Source of the DNA: Mytilus trossulus
Lineage: Eukaryota; Mollusca; Bivalvia; Mytilida; Mytilidae
NCBI RefSeq assembly: GCF_036588685.1
Contig: NC_086374.1
Location: forward strand, 64,664,457-64,728,456
Reading direction: 5' to 3'
DNA length: 64,000 nucleotides
Made by a program: the position numbers and the translations under genes. Within the stretch, counting starts at the first letter, position 1. Each line of letters begins with the position of its first letter. The notes beneath the pieces are model-generated. The model did no database searches. It saw only the letters and a program-made list of their open reading frames with translations, and had not been told where the DNA came from. Below, piece after piece: positions 19,818-29,969 of this stretch.

Positions 19818-20642
19818 CTACCATGGTCTGAAAAAATAATCTACAGTGTCAGATTGCGTGTTGTCTAGTTTAGTGTCAGTTTTCAGCATTCCCTGAATCG
19901 TTATAACTGTTTGCTTTGGAAACATTGAAAGTTTCTTAGAAAGTCGCAAATTTGATATGAATTCACTTCCCTTCTTTTCATTCACATACGAACATTTTGG
20001 AGATATATTTGCATGTATTGTCCAAATGTTTTCATTTTTTGGAATGTGAAAAAGTCTAACACAACATTTGAAACACTGAATAACATTCGACACAACACAA
20101 TAAAATCCAGCTTCTGCCAATTGTTTTACACCCAATTCACTTATATTACATGTACATGCTTTAAAGGTTTCCATTCTAGATTCTAAAGTGCAATATTTTT
20201 TTTCAACTTGAGATGCAAAATTTTTTTTTTTATTTACATCGTTGAATTGTAAAATTGCATTCTGTATTTCTTCCTCTGATAACGTTTCTTTGATGAATTT
20301 ACATTCTGGGAACTGGGAAGCGTGTTTTGTAAGTGGATGTATATGGTATTTTATATTGGTGAGCCAACCACTACAGGAATAACACTGTCCATTTAATCCA
20401 ACTCCTGGGTAGAAAAATCCAGCCTGGGCAATTTTGTTGACCTGATCTAAATCATCTTTAACCCACGATGTAGGAAATGAATTCTTTCTTTCTTCAACAC
20501 AAGTATATTCTTCAAAACGCGGCTGGACAATATCAGTAACAGATTTTCGTGTTAAACTATACCACGTATTTGGGTAAATGTCAAGAAGAAAGTTTTCTTC
20601 TGCCGAATCATACTTTCCAGCAACAGAACAAACTAAAACCAA
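19818..20642 (-). CDS. BIR-BIR (IAP-like) protein, 274 aa
   Basis: The longest uninterrupted piece of the TIR-like/BIR frame. Both BIRs keep C-x2-C and H-x6-C ligands (HASQFPEC and HANISPKC). There is no RING or CARD after BIR2; the protein ends FFRPW. If translated alone from 20642 it would be a small IAP-family protein. BIR1 begins at R42, so the first 40 residues belong to the preceding domain, which argues that the full-length frame was the original gene. Confidence 0.75.
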   Translation of the reverse strand: MVLVCSVAGKYDSAEENFLLDIYPNTWYSLTRKSVTDIVQPRFEEYTCVEERKNSFPTSWVKDDLDQVNKIAQAGFFYPGVGLNGQCYSCSGWLTNIKYHIHPLTKHASQFPECKFIKETLSEEEIQNAILQFNDVNKKKNFASQVEKKYCTLESRMETFKACTCNISELGVKQLAEAGFYCVVSNVIQCFKCCVRLFHIPKNENIWTIHANISPKCSYVNEKKGSEFISNLRLSKKLSMFPKQTVITIQGMLKTDTKLDNTQSDTVDYFFRPW

Positions 20643-20669
20643 TTGGTCAAAGTCACTAGTAAAACAAAT

Positions 20670-21383
20670 TCAAGATGAACATATATCTGAAATATCGGAC
20701 AAGACTTCTTTGAATCTGTCAGAGTTATTATCTAGTATAATCAAAACTTTTGTTTTAGGACTTCTCAAAACATGTTTTTGTCCCAAAACGTCTAACGTTT
20801 TGTGATCTTGCTGCTTTTGTCGATGTCTGAAATATTCATCCAAGTCAATTTGTAAACAAAGATTTTGTGTTGAAATTATGAGACCAAATATTTGTGATTC
20901 TAAATGTTGCATGCTTAATCCATGCAAACCTAAAGTTCCAAGAAGACCATTTTTAGCCAGAATGTTACAAAATGGCATTAGCTTAAATCTGATTTTTGAT
21001 ACAAGATCCTTCATGGAAGCTTTTGTGTTGTAATCAATGATAGTAGTTTGCGACAGTTGAGATAAGTTCTCTTTAGTTATTGATCCAGTAGTTATAAAAG
21101 TAATAACGTGATCAAACATTTTACTGGCACTACCGTATATTTTGATGGCAAACAACAGAACACATTCAATATCATATTTTTCAATTTCATCTTGGCATAA
21201 CTCCTCAGATAATATGACAAGTATTTTATCAGGAAAGGGATCTAATGTCTTAAGGATGCCAGATTGTGTCCTCCCTGGAAAATGGTTAAATGAACAATAT
21301 TCTAGCTTTTGGTTTTCGAAAATAGGAAAAAGAGTTTTTTTGAGTAAATCCATCTGTATCATCATATAGAATGAATACTTCAT
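20670..21383 (-). CDS. TIR-like N-terminal segment (237 aa) ahead of the BIR frame
   Basis: Alternating hydrophobic strands and helices with an FPGR loop and KILVILSEEL, as in TIR box-2/box-3 regions. The BB-loop Arg-Asp and the first-strand signature are weak. Residues about 130-237 are of unknown type, with a strand VLIILDNNSDR near the end. Same frame as the BIR segment, separated by TGA and nine codons. Confidence 0.6.
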   Translation of the reverse strand: MKYSFYMMIQMDLLKKTLFPIFENQKLEYCSFNHFPGRTQSGILKTLDPFPDKILVILSEELCQDEIEKYDIECVLLFAIKIYGSASKMFDHVITFITTGSITKENLSQLSQTTIIDYNTKASMKDLVSKIRFKLMPFCNILAKNGLLGTLGLHGLSMQHLESQIFGLIISTQNLCLQIDLDEYFRHRQKQQDHKTLDVLGQKHVLRSPKTKVLIILDNNSDRFKEVLSDISDICSS

Positions 21384-21659
21384 ACATTTCGAAGTATCAT
21401 TTGATGATAACTAGTACTGAAATTAAGAATAGCATAATTTTATATACGTTCTTTTTTGCAAAATATTTCCTTTTGATATGCATTTAGGTTACAGTTCTTG
21501 GCTGTCGAATCAGATGAAGAACCTCGTGTGTCTGGATTAAACGGAGTCTCCGCACATTTCACTCATTCTTTGTTGCTGAAAAGTAAATGAAATTGTTTTG
21601 TTTAAAGAATTTTAAGGAAAATCAAATTTTTGACAAAATACAGGTTTCTGACACGAAAC

Positions 21660-22250
21660 AAATGTCAAGGTATATTGTGCAATACTGTTATGTAAGATTT
21701 TTTCTTGAAACTTTTCAAAAATTTCTCAAGTTTGAAATTTTTTTGGAGCAATTACCCCAACACTCTATTCCAGCCTTTCCTTTGTAATATGGAACCTTGT
21801 TGTACAATTTCAAAGAGATCCATGCACTTAAAAACACAAGTTGTTGTCTGGAAACTAGAAAAATGCTTGTTTTTTTGGCTCCTTTTGGGCCCCTAATTCC
21901 TAAACTGTTGACACCATAGACCCCAAAATACATCCAAACCTTTAACTTATTGTATTCAACATGGTTGTTCAATTTCAGAGCAATTGAAATACGTATACAC
22001 AAGTTATAATCCTGAAAGAATACAAGTGGTTGTTTTTGGGTCACTTTGGGCCCCTTATTTCTTTACCATGTGGACCTTAATCCCCAAAATCAATCCCAAC
22101 CTTTCTCTTGTGGTACTAACCCTTCTTATCGAATTTCAAAGAGATCCATTCACCGTAAACTAATTAACGTTATTGTCCGGAAACTAAATGACGACGACGC
22201 TGACGACATCATACCATTATAGATCATTATACGATCACAAATTTTTTTTT
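21660..22250 (+). repeat. Mollusc dispersed repeat (GGGCCCC...CCCAAAATCAATCC), tandem subunits
   Basis: About three diverged subunits of about 160 bp, each with a hydroxy-rich CTTTTGGGCCCCTAATTCC-type core, CCCCAAAAT and TACAATTTCA words. It ends in a GACGACGACGCTGACGAC stretch. Relatives lie at 24580-25075, 35100-35360 and 38300-38570. Frames across it are spurious. Confidence 0.7.
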
Positions 22251-22292
22251 ACGGTCGTTCGTAAAAAAAGCACTTAAAAATTAGTGTCCTTT

Positions 22293-23370
22293 ATTATTGA
22301 CTTACCTGTAAGTTAGAATAATTGTTATTAAAATAAAAAAGAAATTATCTGTTTCAGTAAATATCGCAAAGGTCAAAAAGTATTTGCTAATGCAAAAATC
22401 ATATGTCCATTTATCATCTAATCTGTAAAATTAACAAAAATGGACTTATTATCTTGCATAAACACACCCATTTATATTTTCAGAAAACTTAAAATAATTT
22501 GCGACATATAATAACATATACTATATAGAATAAGTGCGTTGTACTGCCTTAAAAAAAACTTGAGTGCATTACTAATTATTGTAATAGAGGGTCAATATTA
22601 TAAACTATTGTTAATTAAATTTCTTATATGAAAAACATCAAGAACACATTAAAAAGGTGAAAGTAAGTTTAGAAATATATAATATTTACAAAAAAGGGGG
22701 AGTATCCATTCCTCGAGCTTGAATAAAAAAAAAAATTATAAACTAAAAACAACAGTTTGTTCAATGAAACCTTAAATATTGAATGTATAATTATGCTCCA
22801 TATTTCATTTTCAGAAAGTATCACTAAATTTTCGAAGTTATCTATAATGTCAATGTCTTATGATGTGTACGGATCCCGTATTTCAGTGCAGAATTCCAAG
22901 ACGAATAGAAGCAGATAAATGTTTGCTAGATTTTTTACTATATGATGGGATTTGCGTATGTTTTTTCCTGAAGGTACCTTCATAGCATTTAAAACAGTTC
23001 AAAATATTTTATTGATGTGACTAACCGTCCATTCTAGTTCTGCCGAGATGTCACTAGTTGGCATTAAGTTATATCAAAATAAGAAAATGTAGTTACATTT
23101 TCAATTTCAAGACAACTTAAATTTTAACTGAACTAGTACGGAATTTTATTAAGAGGCCTGGGGAAGACCATCTCAGGGTGTGGGATTTTTCACGCTACGT
23201 TGAAGACCCATTGGAGATCCGTCCGTTGTCTGCTTTTGATCGGATTTTTGTCGTTTTGACTCTCCCCCATTTCCATTCTCAATTTAAGTATTATCATCCA
23301 CCAATAAGCAACAACATCAGCTAATTTAAGTCATTGACAGGTGGAAGATAAGAGAACGATTTGAGCCATA
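22293..23370 (-). promoter_or_regulatory. Duplicated upstream block B, putative leader exon/promoter of the TIR-like/BIR gene
   Basis: Collinear with block A at 15652-16360, with different insertions: 22505-22860 is unmatched and a reverse-transcriptase 3' fragment sits at 23150-23285. Minus-strand donor CAG/GTAAGTC with exon end 22306. GAAAATATAAATGG lies about 160 bases upstream of it and could act as a TATA region. The pairing with the acceptor at 21418-21417 is inference. Confidence 0.5.
23150..23285 (+). repeat. 5'-truncated reverse-transcriptase element, 3' end
   Basis: Ends CCCATTTCCATTCTCAATTT, like the copies ending near 50805 (plus) and 57960 (minus). It also shares the preceding GAAGACCCATTGGAGATCCG-type stretch. 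Confidence 0.7.
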
Positions 23371-23553
23371 GTCATCAAAGAAATTATTTTTACAATCAAA
23401 CAAGTGTGGACACAGATGAGTGTGGATAGTATGTATGGATGTTTGACAGTGTCTTATGACAAAATGAGTTCTATGTTTTTTTCTATATGGTGTTATTAAC
23501 TATGTTGCACGATGACAACCAATCTGAGCATTATGAGTGTTATTTATTAAATT

Positions 23554-23940
23554 TTGTATGCCCCCACCAACAATAGTAGATGGGCATTATGTTTTCTGGT
23601 CTGTGGGTACGTTCGTTCGTTTGTCCCGCTTTAGGTTAAAGTTTTTGGTCAAGGTAGTTTTTGATGAAGCTGAAGTCCAATCAACTCGAAACTTAGTACA
23701 CATGTTCATTATGATATGATCTTTCTAATTTTAAAGCCAAATTAGACTTTTGACCCCAATTTCATGGTCCATTGAACATAGAAAATGAAAGTGGGAGTTT
23801 CAGGTTAAAGTTTTTGGTCAAAGTATTTTTTGATGAAGCTGAAGTCCAATCAACTTGAAACTTAGTACACTTGTTGCATATGATATGATCTTTCTAATTT
23901 CAAAACTCATAACTGCTCCAAAAGTAATCTGAGAGAATTT
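23554..23940 (+). repeat. Dispersed repeat (GGTCAAGGTAGTTTTTGATGA family), two partial tandem units
   Basis: TTTTTGATGAAGCTGAAGTC and TATGATATGATCTTTCTAAT occur twice, about 185 bp apart. Other copies: 36369-36690, 36825-37095, 41195-41490 and 44885-45128 (minus). The short frames in it are spurious. Confidence 0.8.
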
Positions 23941-24579
23941 CAAGCATTTTAAGCCAATATTATCAACATCTACTAATGAGTCTTAATATGTCTACATATC
24001 TAAAAAGTCATAGTATTCAAAAGGTAATGCAAAATTATTCCTTTTCATTATTTTTGTTATATGGATACACATTTGAGTGATACATGTACCAATACAATAT
24101 TTGTTGTGGTATGAAAGTGCAGTAATTAGCATTTACTGTAACTATGTTAATTCACACAAATTGAAAAATAAACAAATGAATGGACCAGATGCTCCGCAGA
24201 GCCCAGCTTTATACGACTGCAGAGGTCGAAGACTGAACAGTTGGGGCTAGTATTGACACAACATTCAAGCTGGAAACAGCTCTTAGTTTGGATTGTGATT
24301 AAATAGATGACACAGCTTAGGTTTCTGACACAGAATGAATGTGGTCTAATGAACTTAAAATATTTGTTTTGCTTTTGGGTTAGGAGCAATTCACTATGCT
24401 GTTGAATATTAATCCTTTCAAACAAAAATATCTGAAGAAATTTTCTTTTTAATTTCTGAAATGAGAAACATTTAGAGGAGACAAACTTCAGTTAAGAGAT
24501 CAGAAACTAAAAAAATGTATAATTTTTCCATTTGTAAAAGGGCATACCCTAGAAAGTGCGTTCAATCACTGAATGGTTA

Positions 24580-25075
24580 TTAATGACTGCTTTAATTTAT
24601 CAGTTGGTAATAAAATGAATATTGCATTGTATATTGTATAATTGATTTAAGTTGTCTGAACAAAGAAAGATAACTCCAATTTTCAAAGAAGATTTCATAA
24701 AGCATTGGTATTAGGTAATTTAACAACCATTCTGGACAAACTCCAATTAAGGGTCTTGAATTTACAAAAATGTTTGTTTTTGGTCCGTAATTATTAGACT
24801 GTTTGTCCCATAACCCACACAATATATCCGAACCTTCTACTTATGGTATTAAACATTGTGGTACAATTTCAGAACAATTGAAATACTTATACACAACTTT
24901 TTAAACCGACACTAGATTAAGGCTTGTTTTGGGCACCTTTGTACCCCTTATTCCTAAACCTTAGGGACCATAACCCCCAAAATCAATCCCAAGCTTCCTT
25001 TTGTGGTTATAAACATTGTGTTATAATTTTGTTGATTTCTATTTACTTATAATAAAGTTATTATCCAGAAACCAT
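24580..25075 (+). repeat. GGGCACC/CCCAAAATCAATCC repeat, second copy
   Basis: Two or three diverged subunits with ACCATAACCCCCAAAATC, ATAAACATTGTG and AATTTCAGAACAATTG words, as at 21660-22250. Confidence 0.65.
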
Positions 25076-25079
25076 CCAT

Positions 25080-27060
25080 CTTTCGGACAGGATACCAATT
25101 TACGACCCCAAATGTTTTGTGGTTGTATAAAAATGTTGAACATGTGCAATGAAGTTTTTGAAATCGATTAGACTGGATAGGCCTTATAATTTTTTCCCTC
25201 CTAATTGAAGGACCATTTACACTCAGGGCCGAGTCATCAGCAGGCAATACAGATGTATTAAAACAACCTAGCATCATATTGCTAGTAGTGGGAGTAGCAT
25301 TGTCCGGTAAATTTGTTCCCACTTTTTTTTTTATAAAATGTATGGTTCAAATCAAAATAGAATGCTTTTATCTCCTGAATACTTACATTGTACATAGAGA
25401 TGATACTACTTTGACAAATCCTTGTCCATTAGAGTTGTCTGTCAAATCTTAATTTCACAAAGAATGAATTGCATAACAATGAACTGAGCTCAAAGCAAAG
25501 TACTTTAATAATACACTTAGACAAAGAGCTAAATCCAGTGATATACTTTGTACTACAGGTCCTTCATGACCATCCATCCACCCAAACCATATCTCAATAA
25601 CATTCCATACTACATGATTGGATTCAGAAGTCCTGAAAAAGACATGACTTTCTTTATCTTGTTTTAAGTATATATGCACAGGTTAAACCTTTATTGTGGA
25701 TATAATCATTCAGTATCTAGCAACTATCAATTTGCTTCATGCACATATTGACATAGGTTGATTGCTCCTCTGTTAGAAATTAGAACACACCTCCATCTAA
25801 TTTTAGTCAACTGACGAAGAAAAATTCAAAACTATATAAAATGTTATCTAAGACTTGTCAGTGTCTATTTCCTTTGCCACTGAATAAGATTCCATATTTA
25901 CAACCAATAAAAATCAAATATCCCTCTAATAGACTTGGCATTGAAATCGTTTTCTAAAATGGTAGTTATGTGGAACCTAGAACTAAAAAAATTGAAACAA
26001 TATATCTTAAATATTTCAAATGCATGTACATTTAATAATTCTCCAAAATTCACTTTATTTTTCCTTTTTTGGTTTTCTGTTGGAGACTGTATATTGACCT
26101 CTATGTAGCCTTTTCAACTTATAAAAGGGGGGATACATTTCCATAGAATTAAACTTTTCTGAAAGAATTGATTCCATTTATTTTCAATAAACAATAAATA
26201 TTGAAGTCTATAACAGGAATCTAGGAACAGGCTCAACATTATTTCTAAACATGTATTAATATATACCAAAATGTGGACAAACCTACATTAAATATTCTAC
26301 TTCAACGACTTTAATTAGTGGAGTAGATCAAATTAAAAAGTCAAAATGGTTAAAAACTCCAATGGCAGTCTTTCCTGCTAAAATTTTGATGTGTAGAATG
26401 TGATATACCATTTTTGGGTCTATATACTGTCCTTTAAATTTAGGTCATTTTGACACTGCAAAATATGAAAAAAAAATGTAAACTATGGTCTGGAAAGCAC
26501 ACATGTACAGTTTGTGATATTTTAAGGTATCTTTACTAAGAAAACCTGCAAATCTCAGTGGCAGATCCAGAACGTCTCAAAAAGGTGTGGGGGTTCTGAT
26601 GGACCAGAGGGTTGCCCACTCCCATCAAGCTTCAATGATTTCTTACATATATGTCATCAGCTAAATTTCCCCCACCCCCTTGGTCTGTCTATGCATCTGT
26701 TTATCGTTCTGCGAAATAGTACTAATACTGTTTTTTCCCCTCCCTTACTTGGCCCTAGACAGTTGCTTACCTTTGTAAACATTTTATAATTATAGTCAGG
26801 TATATATTGATTGAGAGTAACTTACATAGTAGTTAATGGGACTCTATTTCACACGGTTCTGTGAAATATAATACGGCAAATATATACCCGTACATACTAT
26901 CCGCATAACACAGAAATCTGATAGATTTTCACTCCTCTGGGAAAAATCAACCTGTGAAATGAAATACCATGCCTGGAAAAAAATTACCGGGACAAATTAT
27001 CCTCAGGATAAAATATCACAGAGGAAGAAATAAACCGTTACATTACATGAGAAGCCGGTT
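25080..27060. other. No gene seen
   Basis: AT-rich. Only short frames without recognisable domains, for example minus 25047-25322 and 25455-25679. Confidence 0.5.
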
Positions 27061-27063
27061 TGG

Positions 27064-27246
27064 TTACAAATAATTATGTCACATGAAGGCGCACTGACGT
27101 CACAATTTGCATTAATTTTGCAATACACTACAGTTCACTCATACAGAACCCATTATCATGCAAACATGCAACGTGAATGTGATTGGTTATCAAATAATAC
27201 AGAATTTATGCACATACAGTTAATATAGAAGAAATTAGTTCATTAA
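27064..27246 (+). repeat. Direct repeat flanking the foldback element, left copy
   Basis: Shares with 29793-29962, in the same order and orientation: GAAGGCGCACTGAC, CATGCAAACATGCAACGTGA, ATGTGATTGGTTATCA and GAAGAAATTAGTTCA. Estimated over 80% similar by eye. Confidence 0.75.
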
Positions 27247-27400
27247 ATGTGAGTTCGTGATCTTGTGGTTAATACCGATGGCTACAGTGCTGAAAGTCCT
27301 GAGTTAGATTCTCACTTGGGGTGCTAAAAATATCAGTACATCAGAAGGGTTATTTTCACCCTCTCACACACATCTTTGTTAATGTTCCGGGATTGTTGAA
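27245..27400 (+). mobile_element. Possible tRNA-derived SINE head
   Basis: GTGGTTAATACCGATGGCTA followed by GAGTTAGATTCTCACTT resembles tRNA-type A and B promoter boxes, but neither is exact and no complete cloverleaf is evident. The 3' limit is uncertain. Confidence 0.4.
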
Positions 27401-27785
27401 AACTTGCATATTCATCAATATTTGATTTTGTGGTTTTAACAATCCAGACAGACAAATAGCAATAAGGTGTTTAGGAAAACATGACCTAAAACCTCCTTCA
27501 TATATGACAAAAATACATGGGAACTCATATTGAATGGTCAAATGTGTTCAATATGAAAATTGAAATTAAGATGGTAAAATCAAATATTAGCCGTTACTGT
27601 AAATGGACTTAAAGTATGACTTTTCAGCAAATTTAAAGGGAAATGACACGGAAGGGGCCAAATAGTGTTCAAGGGGAGCAAATGCTGTTTAAATTAGTAT
27701 GCAGGTTTTTAATATAGAGGGAAGTTGAGTCATCTTTTTGGGTGAAGTTAAATACTGACTAGTGTGTGGGTCTCATTGAGTCTAA

Positions 27786-29367
27786 GTACGGGGCGCCGAA
27801 TGGGACTCTTGTGGTTTTGTACAAAATTCAATTCTGTCATAACAAAATCATTTTTGTCTTACAAAACTATGTGCTACAGACTTGTTTTGTGAGAACTTCA
27901 ATTTTGTGATGACAAAATTCATTTGTGTAGACAAAATTCATATTTGTCATGACAAAAGTCAATTTTGTCTTAAAGGTATGCGCATACAAAATTGACTTTT
28001 GTTACCTGATATGGAAATTAAATCACAAAAGTCAATTGTGTACGGTAAGATTCAATTTTGTGAGACAAAATTGACTTTTGTGAAACAAAATTAACTTTTG
28101 TAAGACAAAATTGACTTTTGTGAGACAAAATTGACTTTTGTGAGACAAAATTGACTTTTGTGAGACAAAATTCAATTTTGTCATTTTTGTTGAGACAAAA
28201 GTCAATTTTGTTAATTTTGTTGAGACAAAAGTCAATTTTGTAAATTTTGTTGAGACAAAAGTCAATTTTGTTAATTTTGTTGAGACAAAAGTCAATTTTG
28301 TCAATTTTGTTGAGACAAAAGTCAATTTTGTCAATTTTGTTGAGACAAAAGTCAATTTTGTAAATTTTGTTGAGACAAAAGTCAATTTTGTTAATTTTGT
28401 TGAGACAAAAGTCAATTTTGTCAATTTTGTTGAGACAAAAGTCAATTTTGTCAATTTTGTTGAGACAAAAGTCAATTTTGTGACTGACAAAATTCATTTT
28501 TGTGATGACAAAATTCAATTTTGTAACAACAAAATTGACTTTATGAGACAAAATTGACTTTCGTGAGACAAAATTGACTTTCGTGAGACAAAAATCAATT
28601 TTGTTGAGACAAAAGTCAATTTTGTCAATTTTGTTGAGACAAAAGTCAATTTTGTGACTGACAAAATTCATTTTTGTGATGACAAAATTCAATTTTGTAA
28701 CAACAAAATTGACTTTTATGAGACAAAATTGACTTTCGTGAGACAAAATTGACTTTCGTGAGACAAAAATCAATTTTGTTGAGACAAAATTCAATTTTGT
28801 TAATTTTGTTGAGACAAAATTCAATTTTGTCAATTTTGTTGAGACAAAATTCAATTTTGTCAATTTTGTTGAGACAAAATTCAATTTTGTCAATTTTGTT
28901 GAGACAAAATTCAATTTTGTCAATTTTGTTGAGACAAAAGTCAATTTTGTGTAACAAAAGTCAATTTTGTGTAACAAAAGTCAATTTTGTGTAACAAAAG
29001 TAATTTTTGTGTAACAAAAGTCAATTTTGTGTAACAAAAGTCAATTTTGTGTAACAAAAGTCGATTTTGTATGCAAATTAGTTCACAGAAACCAAACTAA
29101 ACTAATTTAATTACAAAATTGACTTTTGTCGCTCAATTTTCAAATTAGGTAACAAAAGTCAAGTCTGTGTAACAAAAATGAATTTTGTCATGACAAAAGT
29201 GACTTTTGTCCGCTGATAGATAATTTTGTATGACAAAATTTCAAATTTGTAGTATGATACAAATTTTGTTAAACTGAACTCATTTTTGTTGAACAAAAGT
29301 CACTTTTGTCCGTACAAAATTGAATTTTGAGTACAAAACCACAAGAGTCCCATTCGGCGCCCCGTAC
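27786..29367. mobile_element. Foldback DNA transposon with 37-bp terminal inverted repeats and TAA target duplication
   Basis: Left end 27786-27822 and right end 29331-29367 are perfect inverted repeats of 37 bp starting GTACGGGGCGCC. TAA precedes the left end (27783-27785) and follows the right end (29368-29370), a 3-bp target duplication of the kind made by PIF/Harbinger elements. There is no transposase. The interior is almost entirely ACAAAA...TTTTGT palindromic words and a 30-bp tandem repeat. Confidence 0.85.
28060..29070. repeat. 30-bp palindromic minisatellite inside the foldback element
   Basis: From about 28195 to 28480 and again from about 28605 to 28950 a 30-bp unit repeats: TGAGACAAAAGTCAATTTTG followed by T-rich variants. 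Other parts use 20-bp versions (ACAAAATTGACTTTTG, ACAAAAGTCAATTTTGTGTA). Every unit is itself an imperfect palindrome. The array keeps several frames open, giving low-complexity pseudo-proteins up to 319 codons that are not genes. Confidence 0.9.
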
Positions 29368-29792
29368 TAAGCATGACCAATATTGACAATTTTTCGTAAG
29401 CGTGAAACGTGAAAGTCAAATTATTGTGTCATGAAAACGGGAAATGAGGTCTGTCGTGAAAACGGGAAATGGGGTTCTGCAGGACCCCGGAAATGACAAA
29501 AAAAATAAAATTGCTCATGTACATAGTGTAAGCGGGATATGGGAATCTGACAAAACAGTAAGTGGGATCTGGGATCAGATCCCCCCCCCCCCCAATGAGA
29601 CCCCCTTATGTAGATTTACCTTCTAATTCTATATAAAAAAAAAAACACAACTAAGAACTACGTTTAATTCACTTTGACTACTGATATGCAAACCTAGAAA
29701 TATATCATAAAATAGTGATTGAAAGATTCATAACACTTTGAAAGGATAATTCAGACACGTGTTACGCGGGGAGCATGTTTTAAATTTGTTTA

Positions 29793-29962
29793 CAAATAAT
29801 AATGTCACGTGAAGGCGCACTGACCTCAAGTTGCATCGCCCTTACAATTCACTAATACATGACCATTTTCATGCAAACATGCAACGTGAATGTGATTGGT
29901 TATCATATAATACAGAAATAATGCATGCATAGTTTAAGAAGAAATTAGTTCAATGAATCGAT
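29793..29962 (+). repeat. Direct repeat flanking the foldback element, right copy
   Basis: Partner of 27064-27246. Confidence 0.75.
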
Positions 29963-29969
29963 GCGATTT

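Larger units (their letters stand above)
19818..21383 (-). pseudogene. TIR-like plus two BIR domains in one frame, interrupted by a single TGA
   Basis: One intronless minus-strand frame of about 521 codons, broken only by TGA at 20672-20670. Upstream part, 237 aa: residues 1-120 look TIR-like (FENQKLEYCSFNHFPGR, then PDKILVILSEELCQDE, IITFITTG-type strand). Downstream part, 274 aa from the next Met (20642): BIR1 about 42-120 (C87, C90, H107, C114) and BIR2 about 156-220 (C190, C193, H210, C217). Zinc ligands are intact and AGF motifs present, but the usual W-x3-D after the CxxC is absent. BIR domains bind caspases or signalling partners; TIR domains signal or cleave NAD. An in-frame TAG and a TTCTTAATTTCAG acceptor just upstream (21418-21417) mark 21383 as the start. 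It could be a recent pseudogene, a readthrough gene, a sequence error, or a separate BIR gene starting at 20642. The TIR call is by pattern only. Confidence 0.75.

Noticed and set aside
20670..20672. TGA read as selenocysteine
   Set aside because: No known TIR or BIR protein uses selenocysteine and I saw no SECIS-like hairpin downstream. Pseudogenisation, an allele or a sequence error is simpler.
27245..27330. tRNA gene
   Set aside because: Box A and box B are only approximate and I could not fold a complete cloverleaf, so it is listed as a possible SINE head instead.
28018..28994. Long open frames (319, 152 and 103 codons on minus, 81 on plus) in the minisatellite
   Set aside because: They are produced by the 30-bp repeat, which keeps several frames open at once. 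The products are pure repeats of one decapeptide with no biased codon use or start context.
28060..29070. CRISPR-like regular repeats
   Set aside because: There are no unique spacers: units are contiguous and palindromic, and they lie inside a transposon in an animal genome.
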